A stretch of DNA of 64,000 nt from assembly GCA_018296165.2 (NCBI GenBank), contig JACKQL020000010.1, positions 682,001 to 746,000 of the forward strand. The letters run 5' to 3'. The notes beneath the pieces were generated by a model. It saw nothing but the letters and a program-made list of their open reading frames with translations. It was not told the DNA's origin and made no database searches. Position 1 is the stretch's first letter, and every line of letters begins with the position of its first letter. Made by a program: the position numbers and the translations under genes. Shown here piece after piece: positions 1-12,779 of the stretch. Source of the stretch: Termitomyces sp. T153. Lineage: Eukaryota > Basidiomycota > Agaricomycetes > Agaricales > Lyophyllaceae.

Positions 1-2161
1 CTTGCTTTGTTGCCGCGTTTAGGTCAGGGGCATCTCATTTAGTATTACAATGAATGTCAACTGCAAAGGACAACAGTTTTCATTAATGGTCATGCCTTGT
101 ACTTAGCGTGCCTGCATATAATGCGTGGGGCGGTGATATTTGCATCCGCCCTATATGTATCTTTGACCCACTCACTGCTCAGCGTATTCATAATGTTGGT
201 AGTAGTGCGGCCCGAATCGAGACACCTTTTCAAGTGAAACAGAGCTCCAAGGTCAATCTCGATTGGAGTCGTCAGGGGGTCAAGATCCTCAGCTCCTGCT
301 CAGGGCTCAACTCCAGGATGGTATATACATGTGACCAAGCGTCGGTCCAGAGTCTAGCCATTGCCACCCAGTGAACACGAGATTGCCACTGATGGCGATT
401 CGTAGTCATTTGTGCACGACACGACCGCCCATCGCGAACAAATAACCCAAGTCCGACTGTAACTTCCGTTCAACTTCCGGATGTGTACCACCAGGTACCG
501 ATTTTGTTGGTCTTCCATGCTGGATCTACATTAGGAGAGCAATCCATCGAATCCTTCCGAGGATGAGATCACTTCCTGAACATATCGAATGAGTTCGCTG
601 TGCATTGCCAAGAATCTGGTCACAAAACTCTAGAACCACAATAAAGCACGATGGCTACAAATCGGGTATGAGAACTAAGTCGGTTATGTTCGAGCGCAGC
701 GTGTTGAATGCGAGGCAATAACATGTTTGGCATAACAAAACGTCAACTTTTTGTCGGCGACCAAATGCAGCTGGCGAATCCAGATCACGGAGAATTATCT
801 GAAGTGTACGGATACAGGGCCGGTCTGCGCCCACTTCGTACGTATCTTACTCTTTCAAGTGTTACCCCCCAACCTTTCCATTTCACACTGTTGTGTAAAA
901 TTGCAAAAATTGTCTTGCACGCGTGCGGTGGCTGCGCCACAGTCTGTGTATCCATTTCCGCTCTGGTCGCAAATTTTGAGCCTGTCATCGCAAGAGATAG
1001 ACGCCCACGCTTGTCCACACTCGACAGAGTTTCGCACAATCAAGCATTAGTATGGAAACACAGTTGATGGGTAGACTACTCTAGACCATCATCATGTGCA
1101 CAGAGCACACATGAGAGGCTGGAGGGGTGATTGTGGCTTCTAAGGGCGACGCAGCGTGCGTTCGGACCGAGTCTTCAGAGATGAAAGAGTGAAGCCAAAC
1201 TAGGGATGCTCACGACTCGATAATATTGTCAAGTTGGGACACGTTGTTGGGTAATAGGTCTGTATTAGATGAATGGAGTTTTTGTAGGACGTGTATGAAG
1301 TTTTTGTACAGGACATTGATCCTCGTGAGAAATCATTCGGACTGGATATTACATGCCTGTGTTCCCAGCAATTAATTGAAGCTGCTTCCGAGAGGTCCGC
1401 AATTCAAGAAGAGACTTTTACAGATCGCATAAGTGATAAATAAAGACGCGGAGACAGCAGATGGAGGTGGTTTCACAGGAAATCAAAATCCACCGGTGCA
1501 CCGGTGACCATGATCCATCAGGTCGCAATTGATTTCGTACTATGCTACCATGCTACTCATTCCACATTGCCAGTAATCAATGCATACGATACCTTCCCAG
1601 CTTTAAGCTGAACTCACTCGGATTTACTTGATGTACACACGCTGTGTCATACTACTTTTGCTGCCTCTTTTTCCCATAAAGCGCTGACTTCCTTGGAGTA
1701 GAGCCTCTGGTAGTATCACGTTGGATCAACCATGACAGGGTCCACTTCACTCGGCGGCTTACCACTTCAGGTTCGACCACGATGAATGGTGAAACGTAAT
1801 TCCGACGACGGGAGAGAGTCAAGATTTTTGTGAATATTGAATAGAGGGGCGGAGCAAATATCAAGACATTCTACGGGAGTGACCGACCGAGACCGTTGCT
1901 TTGGGCGCTTCTTGACATGTTTCTGACTAGGTTAGTGCTGATTCCTGTGATCGCAGTCAGTCAGACTGATTTGAAAAAGTTCGGAATTAGGAACACCGAA
2001 GTGGGATAGGTGCCGCGGACTCATTCAAGCTTAGGCGCTACCCTGCCTGCCTTCTTAACCACGAGGCACGTATCAAATTCATATAAGGCCGACGCGTAAG
2101 GACTACCGTCTATCTCTCTTTCTTTCCCTTGCGCGTTAACCCCCGCCACGTCCAATTTCTC
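1..2161. other. No gene recognised upstream of the BCS1-like gene
   Basis: Only short ORFs (about 60-120 aa) occur, on both strands, and they overlap one another. None shows a family motif I recognise, and no chain of exons joined by plausible GT-AG introns stood out. The CpG content looks normal, unlike the repeat island at 23.6-34 kb. The last 100 bases are pyrimidine-rich and probably the promoter and 5' UTR of the following gene. A decayed or lineage-specific gene around 100-700 cannot be excluded. Confidence 0.4.
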
Positions 2162-5100
2162 ATGGACGCAATCAAGAACATACTCTCACCCCTGGCTATG
2201 AATACTGGGGCCATCCAGGACACTCTTGTACGTATCTCGGCCTTCGAACGCTACCTTTCGGGACCCTGAGTGACTCACTAAGAAACTCGTTGTCATTGGT
2301 GGAACTGTTGAGACCGCTCGTCGTGTTTCTGTATCGGCCTGGAATGGTTTCATAGACTGTACGCAAACACACGACCTTCAGCAGCAATGCCTTCTCAAAT
2401 CCCCGTGCTAGCTTTCTTCCTGACAGCACATTTTAGCCAGGAAGACTATCCTTACGACTGGTGTGTTTCATGTTTTACTTAGCTTTCTTCACGTCTTATA
2501 AACTGTTCAGGTTAATGCACTGGCTCTCCAAGGTAATTATAGAGTTATACTTTTCCAGGCGTGTTACTCATCACTTCAACCACTTAGCAACCTGCTTGGG
2601 GTCGTAGTAGAGAGTTTGAAATCACCACTCGGTCTGTTGCACGTAGTGGCCTGACACAGTCGACAGCCGGTGATTTGGAGGACGAGGAGGACGTTGAGGA
2701 AGAGGGTTTGGTTCACGGACGCCGAAAGCGTAAGGTTGCATTCATGCCAAGCGTTGGTGAGTCGCACCCTCTCCCGTTCTCGGCATGCTAAATACCACAA
2801 CAACAGATACTACCCATACAATATATTATCGCGGTCACTGGCTACGAGTGAGCTCCTGCGCTCCAATGGCCGAACTTGCTTATTGAGATCCTTTCGTAAG
2901 ATTACTCGCACCAAACGTTATCCCGATTATGGCCAGGGGTCGGCTCTCAAGATTAGGTATGCTGTAATTCTCGTTATGTTCTGTGACGAAGGATTTTCTC
3001 ACCATCCTATCTCAGTGTCGTTGCACGCAACAACGATATACTAAAAAAGCTCGTTCTTGAAGCGAAACGTGAATATGAGAAAGATGCCGAACACCGCGTT
3101 CATATATTTATGGCCGACACGTAAGACTTCATTGTCCGTCTGTGTATCACATAATCTTAACTTTTCTCGTCTCAGGACCTACGGATGCTGGCGCTGGAAC
3201 GGTGCTAGGCAAAAAAGGCCGATGAGTTCCATTGTGCTTCAACCTGGGGTGAAGGATATGCTTTTGGCTGATTGCAAGGACTTCCTTACCTCGGAGGAAT
3301 GGTATGCTCCACAGCCCACTCCTTAGATCCATCTAACCTTCCGTATCAGGTATGCGGAGCGAGGTCTGTGATGCGCAAATCCTTAACATTCATAGCTTTA
3401 ATACCAGTGATTTCAGGTATTCCTTTTCGCAGAGGTTATCTACTCCACGGTGTACCTGGGAGGTGTGTTTTTCTTCTGATGTATTTCCCTTTCCATATCT
3501 AACGCCGTTTAATAGCGGCAAGACTTCCCTTATCCACTCCTTAGCTGGTGAGCTGGGTCTTGATATCTATGTCGTCTCTCTTTCCTCCAAGGGGTAAGAA
3601 TCTTCATTATTTTCTAGGGGTAATCTGACTTCTTCATATACAGGATGAGTGATAACACATTAACTACATTGATGGGTCATGTACCATCGAGGTACCTTCT
3701 GTTGGTTCATTCTAAATACTTGACTGATGGTTATCCTAACACAGATGTATCTTGCTTTTGGAAGATTTGGACGCTGCATTCACACGTTCAGTTAGTCGTG
3801 ATTCCTCGTCTACCGGAACACCCACGGCTGCGACGGCATCCACTTCTAGTAGCACTACTGAATCTACTGATGGTTCTACCTTGAGTTTGAGCGGCTTACT
3901 GAATAGTCTTGATGGAGTGGCAGCCGCAGAGGGCCGGTATGTCTCACACTTTCATGAGTCTATCTTGATTGATGGACAAACGACATGCATAGCCTTCTGT
4001 TTGCCACAACAAATCATATTGAGCGCCTTGACCCCGCACTTTCGCGGCCGGGTCGCATGGATGTATGGGTAAATTTTACGCATGCGACAAAATGGCAGGC
4101 CGAGGGCATCTTCAAGTGCTTCTTCCCCTGTAAACCTACGAGTAACAACGCGGCATCCAATGCTGCACCTACAGATGCCTCACAGACGAATCTTCCTCTC
4201 CCCAAGCGCAAGGACGCTGCTCATGTTATTCCATTATTGAGTGAGGAAGAAATATCTGAGCTTGCCAAATGTTTCGCCGCGGCGATTCCTGAGGATGAGT
4301 TGAGCGTGAGCCTAACGATCCTTAGCCACCATTATTTTACTTCCATTAACGTCTTTATCATTAGGTTGCTGCTCTTCAAGGGTATCTTCTCAAGAACAAG
4401 ACTCGTCCTCGCGAATGTGTTAACGAAGTTGAAGAGTGGGTTATTCAAGAACGTGAAACTCGTGAGAAGATGAAGAAGGAAAAGGCCGAGGTACCTCTAT
4501 TTTCTCTCAAGTTCCCATTTTTTGATATCTCATCATTGCACACAGCGCGAAGCCAAAGAGAAGAAGGAAGCTGAAGAGAAGGCGACAAAAGAGGTACTCT
4601 TCATTCAGACTTGTATATATCTATCCAAGATATCATTGACTGATGACGTCTTTGAACAGAAAGAGGAGAAGGAAACAAAAGAGGTAACTTCTTTCATTCG
4701 ATCGAGCGTATTCCGCATTATTGACGCCTCCAAAAGAAAGAACAGAAGGAGATTAAAGAGGTAAGATCATGATGTATCTGTTAGACATTGATATTGTCAC
4801 TGACTCCTATGTTCTAGAAGCTCGAGCGTAAAGAAGCTCGTTCCAAGGCCAAGAAGCAGCTCGCTAAGGAGGCTGCAAAGGAGGTGGCGAAGAGTAGCTC
4901 TTCTACAGTCACCGCCCCTTCGACTCCTACTGAAACGATTTCATCAGCAGAGAAGACGACCACGACCACGGAGTCGTCTGCTTCCTCAGAATCTGAGGGC
5001 ACTGGTGTCGACGCTGATACCGAAGAGAGCGTCACGTCGGACGACGACGACGCGGAGAAATCTGAGGAAAATAAGGAAGAGGTGACGAAGGAGGTGAAGG

Positions 5101-5183
5101 AGAAGTGGATCGCTGTGAAGGGTAGTACCGCTACCACTACTGATTCTTCGACCACGACGCCCGCTGCCGATGCCGACCCATGA
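2162..5183 (+). CDS. BCS1-like mitochondrial AAA ATPase with charged C-terminal tail
   Basis: Multi-exon gene of the BCS1 family. Yeast Bcs1 is an inner-membrane AAA ATPase that translocates the folded Rieske protein into complex III. The start ATG at 2162 opens [20 protein letters not shown]1_N-type region follows (about 2280-3340), including the exon reading YGCWRW and the segment [14 protein letters not shown]. The AAA core carries Walker A GVPGSGKTS (split by an intron near 3520), Walker [12 protein letters not shown] (about 3750), the sensor region [20 protein letters not shown] (about 3990-4060), and the BCS1-typical C-terminal helix [20 protein letters not shown] (about 4380-4430). After this comes an unusual Lys/Glu-rich tail built from micro-exons, then a Ser/Thr/Asp/Glu-rich end with stop at 5181-5183. 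A Ser/Thr-rich insertion lies between Walker B and the sensor motif. Basidiomycetes carry many BCS1 paralogues, so this may not be the Rieske chaperone itself. The family call is firm; the exact role is inferred. Confidence 0.88.
4546..4760 (+). repeat. Tandem micro-exon array (48 + 24 + 24 nt) in the BCS1-like gene
   Basis: Three successive phase-0 exons lie at 4546-4593 (48 nt, [16 protein letters not shown]), 4660-4683 (24 nt, KEEKETKE) and 4737-4760 (24 nt, KEQKEIKE). They are separated by introns of 66 and 53 nt, and a 57-nt intron precedes the next exon at 4818. All three lengths are multiples of 24 nt, and the exons end in near-identical AAAGAG|GTA contexts. This suggests repeated duplication of an exon-plus-intron unit, so that the coiled-coil-like K/E tail can be lengthened in 8-residue steps or by exon skipping without a frame change. 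Confidence 0.75.
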
Positions 5184-5750
5184 AACCCCAGCACACTATA
5201 CAGAGGTTTAATGGCCATATGCGCTGAATGTGCGGGTTGGTCTCCCTCTCCCACCCAGGTGGGAAGGTGTCAACCCATCTTGCTTTCCTGTCCCGCCGTC
5301 TGCTTGTTCCCCTCTCGCTGGTTGTGTTGCGTGGTTCGGGTCATCATCGCGCTTGCGCGCTCTTTACGTATGACGATTGTGTGATCATGTCTGATATTTA
5401 CAGATGGTTTATATACACGAATGATACGGCTTTGTGGGCTGCCCCACTTTAATAATCCATTTATCTACTCTCACCTTCCAATCCGAGTCGTTAGTATCAA
5501 GGTTGGTAACCATTGTACAGGGGCGGTGGACTTAGCATCTGATTGATTTTGATTTCAACTAACAACTCGTCGTCAGGCAAACATCACCAACGAGACAGTA
5601 AGGCGTGCAAAATGTATGAATCTGAATGCATGTGTACTTTTATTTTAAGTGAGATGCAAGCAACTGCTACTAGGCGGGCTCGGGGTAACCAGAACCCAAA
5701 GTGGTGTGTAATCTATAGTCAAATGATATATCTCTTCACTCCTCTCCCTT
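5184..5750. other. Convergent intergenic region, BCS1-like / dnm1
   Basis: This holds the 3' flanks of two converging genes. Only short overlapping ORFs are present and none is recognisable. It probably contains both 3' UTRs and polyadenylation sites. Confidence 0.5.
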
Positions 5751-8700
5751 CTATGTCGACTTCAGATTAACGTCCGAAAGAATCTTGAACGCCTCCTTAT
5801 ACGCATCCAACAACGCCTTTACGCGTGCCCGTTCCGCCACGAGGGCCTCGTCCTCATTAAGCATATCTGCAAACAGCTCGGGCTTGTACAACGATGAGAC
5901 CAGACGGTTCTGGACGTGTTGTGACGTATGGTTGACGAGGAGATGCATAATTGCTTTAGGGATCAAATCTTGAATGCTCTGGCGTACGATGTTGAAGTAC
6001 GACGCGATAAGCGAGCGAATGAGAGACGTCTCCATTTCTTCTCGGGGCGTCATGTGGGTGCCCTCAACCGAGACCTGTCAGCAAACAAAGAAAACATCTC
6101 CGTCAGCTTCATTCAACCCATCTCAGCTGACCCGCACAGCACTCACAGCCTCAATATGCTTGCCCAAGCTCTTCATATCATACGCCGCACTATTTCCATC
6201 AATACCCCGTTTTCCTGCCATAAGCCCCTGCGACAGCACCGTCTCTGCCCCACTCACGTCCCTGCCCACAGGCACGATCGAAATCGTGTTCTGCCCACCG
6301 GCATGCGCACCCACAGCGTGCTGACTCCTCTCGACGCTCGATCCCGAGATTGGGCCAGGGCCGTTTTGGCCGAAAAAGTAGTTGAGGAATGTCTCGCGCG
6401 CGGTAGGGGACGACCCGCTGCCGTTGGGCACTGGCCCTGATTGGGGCCTGTGCGAATCACGAGCGTTTTGGGTTTGGGTTTGGTTTTGACTCGAATGTCG
6501 GCTGCGGGAGGTGTGCTTGTCGACGGTGCCTACGGCTATGGAGGGGGTAGTGGTGCTTGCTGAGATACTGGACCGTGAGCGGTCGTGCACGGTTGATGAG
6601 ACGGAGCGGGAGTCCCGCGGAGGAAAGATGCTATCTTCGGAAGAGGTCTCGTCCTCCTCTTCTAATGAAAGCCCATTGGTTGTCGTAGGTTCGGTGGATG
6701 TTGGCTTTAGGGAGGGGGGGTGATGTCAGCTGTAGATGATATGGGAAGAAGAGGAAAAAACGTACCCGAGGAGGAGCAGGTGGTCGTTGGGGAATATTGT
6801 TCTGCTGTGCAGTAAGTGCAGATCCGGAGATGAACGCAGGATGATTTGTGTTGATGTACGCCGCTTGTATCTCAATCAAGCTCTGAGCATATTCGGACGT
6901 AGGCCCTAATCGTTCACGGAGCAGTTCTGACACAACCTCAATCAGCTGTGCATGCAGTCGAGGGAACCTTTCAAGCTCCTATCAAGGAGAACAGAAGGAG
7001 AAGCTTGCTTGAGCAATCAAGAATGGGGAACATTTCGTTTTTGGCACATACCGCGTTTGTACAATTATGGCAGATCTTCACTAACTCCTCATACACGAGC
7101 TCCACGCATCGCAGACTCGGCGCCTCCAGAAGTCCTATCTGTGGCTTCACCAGCAGGTCGAACGCAATCTCCGGAACGAACAGACTAGGCCTCGGACCAG
7201 TAGAGTTTCGGATAGCCGTTCGGATATCCTGACTCTCGAGATTATGAGTCGCGTCGATCGAAGCAAGCGCCTGCCCAAAGACGTCGTTGAAGATGTAATA
7301 TATCCGTGCACCTCCTGACAGTTCTTTCGTTGAAATATCGATTCTCGTGCCCTCGATTGACGCGACGAAATCGCGCGCGAATTGGGTCATGAGCCGGAGG
7401 ATCAATGATCCTTGCTGTTATGGGAATGAGAAAGGCATAAAATGGAGAAGATTTGTAGTGGCTTCTTGCCTGATTCTTGTCTCCAAATATGGCGGAATCA
7501 CCAAATGAATTGAGCTCTTGCTGAGCTTGGCCCATTAGCGTGTTGAGACGCGCTTTCATGTCCGGCAGTTTTTCACGGATATGGTTCATCAGTACCTAGC
7601 AATGAGCCTTAGTGTTTCCCATAAACTTGAAAACAAGACAAATAACAAGCGGACCTGATTGAGCGTTTTGGCCAAATACTTTGTTCCATTCTTGTGAGAA
7701 ATATTCCGGTAGGCAGGATGACCTCTGAAAAACTCGTTCTCGCTCTCTAGCGCATCCGACATGCTCTTTTCCGAGTTGATGTCCTGTTGACTGCGATTGA
7801 CAACACCAATAAAACCCAATTTTAGTGGGTAGATACGCCCAGTCAGGATATCGAGAGCATTGGTGCCGGCGTCCATGAGGTCGAGTTTCGTTAGAACGCC
7901 AATGGTGCGTCGGCCTTGAGGATCGACTTGGCGAGCAAGCTTGAGTGATTCGGAGTTGGCGAGGTCGACGTTGGCCGGTGACACTGATAGGATGACACTA
8001 TGAAGGAAATTATAAGAAGCGCTTTCTGAAACAGCGAATGACATACCTGTTGGGTTTTGAGATGTAATCAAGGATGAGGTTACGAATTTGTCGCTCGATA
8101 TCGCTTGGTTGGTCGCCTACGGGTATCTGTGCGAATCAACAAGAAATAACTATCTGTACGTGTTACATTTATCCCACGTACTTTTGTCAGACCAGGAAGA
8201 TCGACCAGCGTCAAATCCAAAACATCTGGACTGTATATTCTTAACGATATCGGCAGCTTGCTAACGCCCTTGTTCTGTCCAGCAACCCGGAACGTCTCCT
8301 GCTCAATCTCCTTACGAATCTCATTGAAATCTGTGAAACGTTTGTCTATGTGTAGGAACTGAGCCCATTCTGTATATGGCGGGGCGTTTGGTGAAGGCTC
8401 TGCTGGAATGGGTGTGTGGATGAGTTGTAGCACAAGCGGTCGTCTTGTAACAATGCCCTGTCCTCGAGGAAGGAAATCCCGACCAACAATCCTGTGAATT
8501 CGTCAGTATCGTTCAAATAACCAAGGAAGTAACACACGTTTCTAGGACGCTCGATTTGCCCGCCGATTGACTTCCCACCTATATTATAGCGGCGGGGTGA
8601 GGCTTCCAGTCATATAAGACTTTGAAAGCGGATGATACATACAACGACGAGCTGAGGCATGTCCAGCTCTCCTCCTACACGCCGCAGTCAGCTTTCCGCA

Positions 8701-8783
8701 AAAGCAGAAGAAATTTTTGACGAACCTAGGTTACTGAACGTGTCCTGGAGTCTGTTGACGAGCTTGATGAGGTCCTGATCCAT
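5751..8783 (-). CDS. dnm1: Dynamin-related GTPase Dnm1/Drp1
   Basis: Dynamin-family large GTPase that oligomerises on mitochondria and peroxisomes to divide them. The start at 8783 reads [19 protein letters not shown]. The GTPase motifs are G1 GSQSAGKSS (intron just before the glycine, about 8570), the MPQLVVV strand, [21 protein letters not shown]3 [12 protein letters not shown] (about 8195) and G4 [16 protein letters not shown] (about 7870). The middle/stalk region includes [19 protein letters not shown] and [28 protein letters not shown] (about 6850) precedes a Ser/Pro-rich variable (B-insert-like) segment containing FLNYFFGQ. The GED follows, with [20 protein letters not shown] and [19 protein letters not shown]; stop at 5751-5753. 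The stretches [20 protein letters not shown] and AINTNHP-like context match Dnm1 rather than Vps1. About ten short introns are present. All catalytic motifs look intact. Confidence 0.95.
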
Positions 8784-9109
8784 ATTTTCCAATTAGTCAG
8801 TTTGGATGGACTATAGGGAGGGGAGAAGAGGGAGGCCGGTTCAGCCGTTGGTAGTTTTGAAGAAACGCGTCAAGCGCCGGCAAACATGCCGGTCATTGGA
8901 ATCACGGTATTTGGATCACACGCTTATGGACGCGACACAATTCTTTTTGATTTCTCGTGCAGTCTCTCTTCCAACGGACAGTGGATATAATCACCTAAAA
9001 ATGAAAGAAACAATGTCGTACAGAAGAGAGCACCTCAAGAGACCTTTTCTTTTCGTGTGATTGTCACCATGTGACTTACTGTGACACACTGCAAGAACGC
9101 GCCTTATCC
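8784..9109. promoter_or_regulatory. Divergent intergenic promoter dnm1 / RNase H2C
   Basis: A 326-bp region separates the divergent start codons of dnm1 (8783, minus) and the RNase H2C gene (9110, plus), so it must hold both promoters. I see no clear TATA box or long inverted repeat. An in-frame upstream ATG at 9071 would add 13 residues to the plus-strand gene. Confidence 0.55.
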
Positions 9110-9918
9110 ATGCCTTCAACACCAACTCTCACACTCGGAGCCATTGAGAATGTCGACGACCTCAAAGCATGCCAGCCCTACCTAATGCCCTTCCACATCG
9201 ATTACTCTGGCCCAGCACCGATATCAACTTATCTACGCGTCAACGCCGCCAAAGAAACTGTTGGCGCGCCAGCGCCGTCTGAAGACGGCCGTAATGACGC
9301 ACAGAGTGCCTCGAACTCACAAGAGGCAGGTACATCACAGGGACTCGTAGCATCTGTAGATGCTACCGAAGACAAAATGGAGACCGACGCGACTCATGCA
9401 TTGGCACCTGATGCATCTTCATCATCACTTGCCAAACACGTAACAGATGCAACAATGCGTCTTATCTCGTCCTTCAGAGGGCGTACAATACAGGGATTGA
9501 AGGTGGACCTTCCAGAGGGCTATATGGGCGTTGTGTTGCATGGAGACGCGTCAGATTCGAAAGTGCGCAATAGGAAGGGGAAGGGGGCTGAGAATAAGTC
9601 TCTGGATTCGAAGAATACTGGGAAGAGAGTTACACGAAGCCGGAATAAAGCGAAAGTTGAAAGTGATGAGCCCGAGCTCGTGGACGATGACCCTATGAAT
9701 GTGGACGAGGACGAGGAAACACGGACGTTGTCCGTTGCGTCCAAGTTCTCAAGTTTCGTTCTCTGGAATGCAGATCATCCTGTTGACGAGGGCCGCGACG
9801 AGTATTTTCGTTCCCTCACTGAATGGACGAAACTTGCCCATCTGGTATGACTTTCACTCAGATGCCAAACGGACACTCATGATCTCTGTTCCTATAGATT
9901 CATGAAGTAGAAGAGTGA
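9110..9918 (+). CDS. Ribonuclease H2 subunit C
   Basis: Non-catalytic subunit of the RNase H2 trimer, which removes ribonucleotides embedded in DNA and RNA:DNA hybrids in the nucleus. Exon 1 (9110-9844) starts MPSTPTLTLGAIEN. Its N-terminal part LMPFHIDYSGPAPISTYL and the later block ISSFRGRTIQGLKVDLPEGY then MGVVLHG match the conserved RNASEH2C core, where the family has a G-PAP strand, then FRGR, then a GYV/GVVL strand. Between them is a poorly conserved acidic insert, and after them a basic KRVTRSRNK plus acidic DDDPMNVDEDEE linker. A C-terminal helix (FSSFVLWNADHPVDEGRDEY) follows. The last intron is 9845-9897 and the final exon encodes IHEVEE with stop at 9916-9918. The ATG at 9110 is preferred over 9071 because the conserved part begins close to it. 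Confidence 0.82.
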
Positions 9919-10478
9919 ATGAATTTCTGCGTTCTTCTCTTTCACTTATTTGTTGCGATTTTAGCTGACAGCTCTGATCGCGCGCTCTTCATACTTCTAC
10001 CGTCAAGACAGCATCATGGCCTGGGGTACAAGCTGTCAGCCTTGACAATATTGACATTCTGCGCTGATGGCGGAAAAAGCTTGAAATATGAATAAGGTTC
10101 ACAATCGTGGATCGCGATGGTTCAGACAGGCCGGTCTAAGAGGTTGACAATGTTTTGATTCCCTCGTTGAATGGTAACATGGTATCAGAAGAGGTGCCAG
10201 AAGGCCAACGTGTTAATAGACAATAATGACATTTGCTTCACACTAGATCAGTATCTTACGTGTTCCAGCACAAAGAACAACCGCCAAGTATCAAAAAAAG
10301 AAATGGAAAGAACCTCAAGTCAAACCAATCCCCATGTCCAGATCAATCCATCCACAAATGAAAAATATAGTAAATGCCATGCATAATAAAATGTTCGTGC
10401 TGCGGGTATATACGTATACGCATCACCATGCAAGATCAAGTCCATTGCAAATGCAAAAAAAAACATTTTTCAAATCCA
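9919..10478. other. Convergent intergenic region
   Basis: 3' flanks of the RNase H2C gene (+) and the GPI-protein gene (-). It is A-rich around 10260-10480, including short A runs. No gene is seen. Confidence 0.5.
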
Positions 10479-11441
10479 TCAAAGCAAAACGGCGAACGCA
10501 ATCGTAGATGCGGTCAGAGCCATAGCCGCCTGCCACAAGCGCGAATCTGCACCGACAGCCACAGCCGCATTATCCTTCGTAGCGCTCGTCGAGTTCGCAG
10601 ACGCCGACACAGCCGCAGACGGTGTCACACGAACCGCCGACGCCGATAACAAAGTACCAAAACCCGACGACGCAGGCGTAACCGACGCCAGACTGACGGG
10701 CGAAGGAGGCGCAGTCGTAGCCCCAGCAATGGCCGGGGTCGAAGAACTAAGGGCCGCAGATACTGACGCGGCTGCCGACGTGAGCGCGCCGAAGCTGGTA
10801 GATCCTCCGGACGCAACAGCTGCGAAGGGAGGCGGCGGGACGGCGGTGGAGGGGTCAGTCAGGGCACCTGTTCCCCAAGGGATCGCGGCCCCGTTAGGCT
10901 GCGTGTTGTTGGTGGGTGCGGTGGTTGCGCCTGTGCTGGAGGCGATGGTGAAGCGGGTGGTCCATTGTTTCATGGGTGCATCGGGGGAAGTAAATTGGTA
11001 GAAGTAGATTGGGGCGTTTGGGGAGACCTAAAGAGAGGAGGAAAAAGTGAGTTTATGAATGAGATGTTGTATAGAGGCTTGGACGAACAGATGGGCAGAT
11101 GTGATCAAAAGTTCCATCTACAGTGCCGTCGAGACCCGTCGCCACAGCTATAATAAGATACCAAATCAAATTCGTCAGAAAAATCTCAAAAACTCGGGGG
11201 ATAAGAGGATTAAAAGCTTACTAGTCAGATGAATCATATTGAGATTGTCCCCCGTCATAAGCTGAATAGCCATATTTTTCCACGAAGTTTCAGATTGCGT
11301 ATCTCCAACCCAGGCAATATGACACGTTCCGCCGACTTTGTAGACGACACCAGGTCCAGGATCGGAGGGGGTGACGTCTGCGCGGACACGGAGGAGAGAG
11401 GCGGAGGCGAGGAGAGCCGTCAATGCGAATGTTGCGAACAT
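10479..11441 (-). CDS. Kre9/Knh1-like GPI-anchored cell-surface protein
   Basis: Secreted wall or membrane protein of the Kre9/Knh1-like N-terminal type, common in basidiomycetes and linked in yeast to beta-1,6-glucan assembly. Exon 1 (11441-11222) opens with a signal peptide, MFATFALTALLASASLLRVR followed by AD, then the domain pattern GVVYKVGGTCHIAWVGD and WKNMAIQLMTGDN. A short exon 2 (11131 boundary) reads VATGLDGT. Exon 3 (11027-10479) continues VSPNAPIYFYQFTSPDAP and then FTIAS, closing the immunoglobulin-like domain. The remainder is Ala/Ser/Thr/Pro-rich, likely heavily O-glycosylated, and ends in a hydrophobic tail (AAMALTASTIAFAVLL) typical of a GPI attachment signal. Introns are about 90 nt each. 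The gene is short and appears intact. Confidence 0.85.
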
Positions 11442-12779
11442 TTTCTCTAGAGATTGATAGGCTGAAGAAGGGATATTAATGTTACCGATTTACAAGGAGA
11501 CCAGCAAATTGTTATTCGGAAGAATTGGGAAGAAAGAAGAAAGGAAATAATATAGGTGGATGACACGTCGAAAGAAAAAAAAAGACTAGAAGTGCGGCTT
11601 ACCGATTATGTGTTTAGATATTCAGAAAACCGTTGGTTAGTAGATTGAGTGATCGTGAATTATAAACGAGTGGACTGGTTTCAGAAAGCCCGAGGGGGAC
11701 CTATGTATGAAGACCTATGTAGTGTGGGTGATGTTGCGGGAATAAAAACATACCACATGGTCGTGATCAATATATTTCGCGGCGCCCTCATCGCACAGCC
11801 ACCACCGCTGTTTTCTTCCCTCCTGCCTCACCAAAAACAATTGCAACTTTCTTGATTCCGCCGCCGCCAAGTCCGAGCTCTGCGTACCGCGTGCAATGTC
11901 TAGTTTTCAACATTTTCGATCGAACCTTTGTGGCAAATGTCAACAGCTGATGGACGCGTACGTACGCCGGGCCGCTGCAGTTCTTTTTCTCCTTGATGGT
12001 TGTGCTATATCGCTTTCATATAATTACTTACACGACATGCTCCTGATACACGTTTGTCTGGCTTTTCTACGGCGTTTCCTACAACGAGGCCGCGAGTAGG
12101 CGCGTGCAAACGCGGGTGAAATTGAACGCCACGAACGGCACGCCGCCCGAAGTCAATCAAGAGATGTGATCTGTGTGTGCAAGATCCCGGCATAAGAAGA
12201 CCGAAACCCTGTTAGAACGGCTTTTGGAATAGAAGTCTCAGGGACAACGGTTCGACATAGATATCGATGTGCAGTCAGGTACTTATGTCTACATAGACTA
12301 GCTTCTTTCCCTTTCTTGTGTTTGCGCGCTAAGCTTCAGATGGGAAAGATAATGGAAATTGGTGCTCGGTACCAGGTCCCACAAGTCGGTCCCAAGAATG
12401 GGCCGCACGGACTCTGAATCTACGATATATTTTCTCAGTAGTGGTGCGTGTATTTCTACGCGTCTTGCTCCATTGTCGGCCATCCCCAGAGCTGTAAAAA
12501 ATGTATTCCTTCGTTGTTTTATACATTTACTTTATTATTTGAGGTTCATATCTCTAGTAATTCTAAGGCTTTGGAAATTTGATACAGGGTCTCTGGACAC
12601 CCTGGATCCTGTACATATTGATGCTCCGAACTTGAAGCGGATCGAATCGACGAGGCCCCAAACGAGGCCAAAACGGTAGGATGGGGCATAGTACAAGGGT
12701 AAGGAGGTGTTCGCGGAAAGAGGCGGACTCAGAAGCAAGGCTGAGGTGAACGACGCCGAGCTAACGGGATAGCAAGGCA
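11442..12779. other. Gene-poor stretch
   Basis: No exon chain or motif was recognised. It contains the promoter of the minus-strand GPI-protein gene and short ORFs on both strands, none with convincing composition or family resemblance. Confidence 0.45.

Noticed and set aside
708..1067. 119-codon plus-strand frame and overlapping frames on both strands near 750-1050
   Set aside because: Several mutually exclusive frames cover the same bases and none has protein-family features.
4814..5254. Minus-strand Ser/Val-rich frame of 146 codons
   Set aside because: Complement of the Lys/Glu/Asp/Thr-rich tail of the BCS1-like gene; a compositional shadow.
5928..6590. Plus-strand 170-codon and related frames opposite dnm1
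   Set aside because: They are antisense to the C-terminal GED and variable region of dnm1, which is clearly coding on the minus strand.
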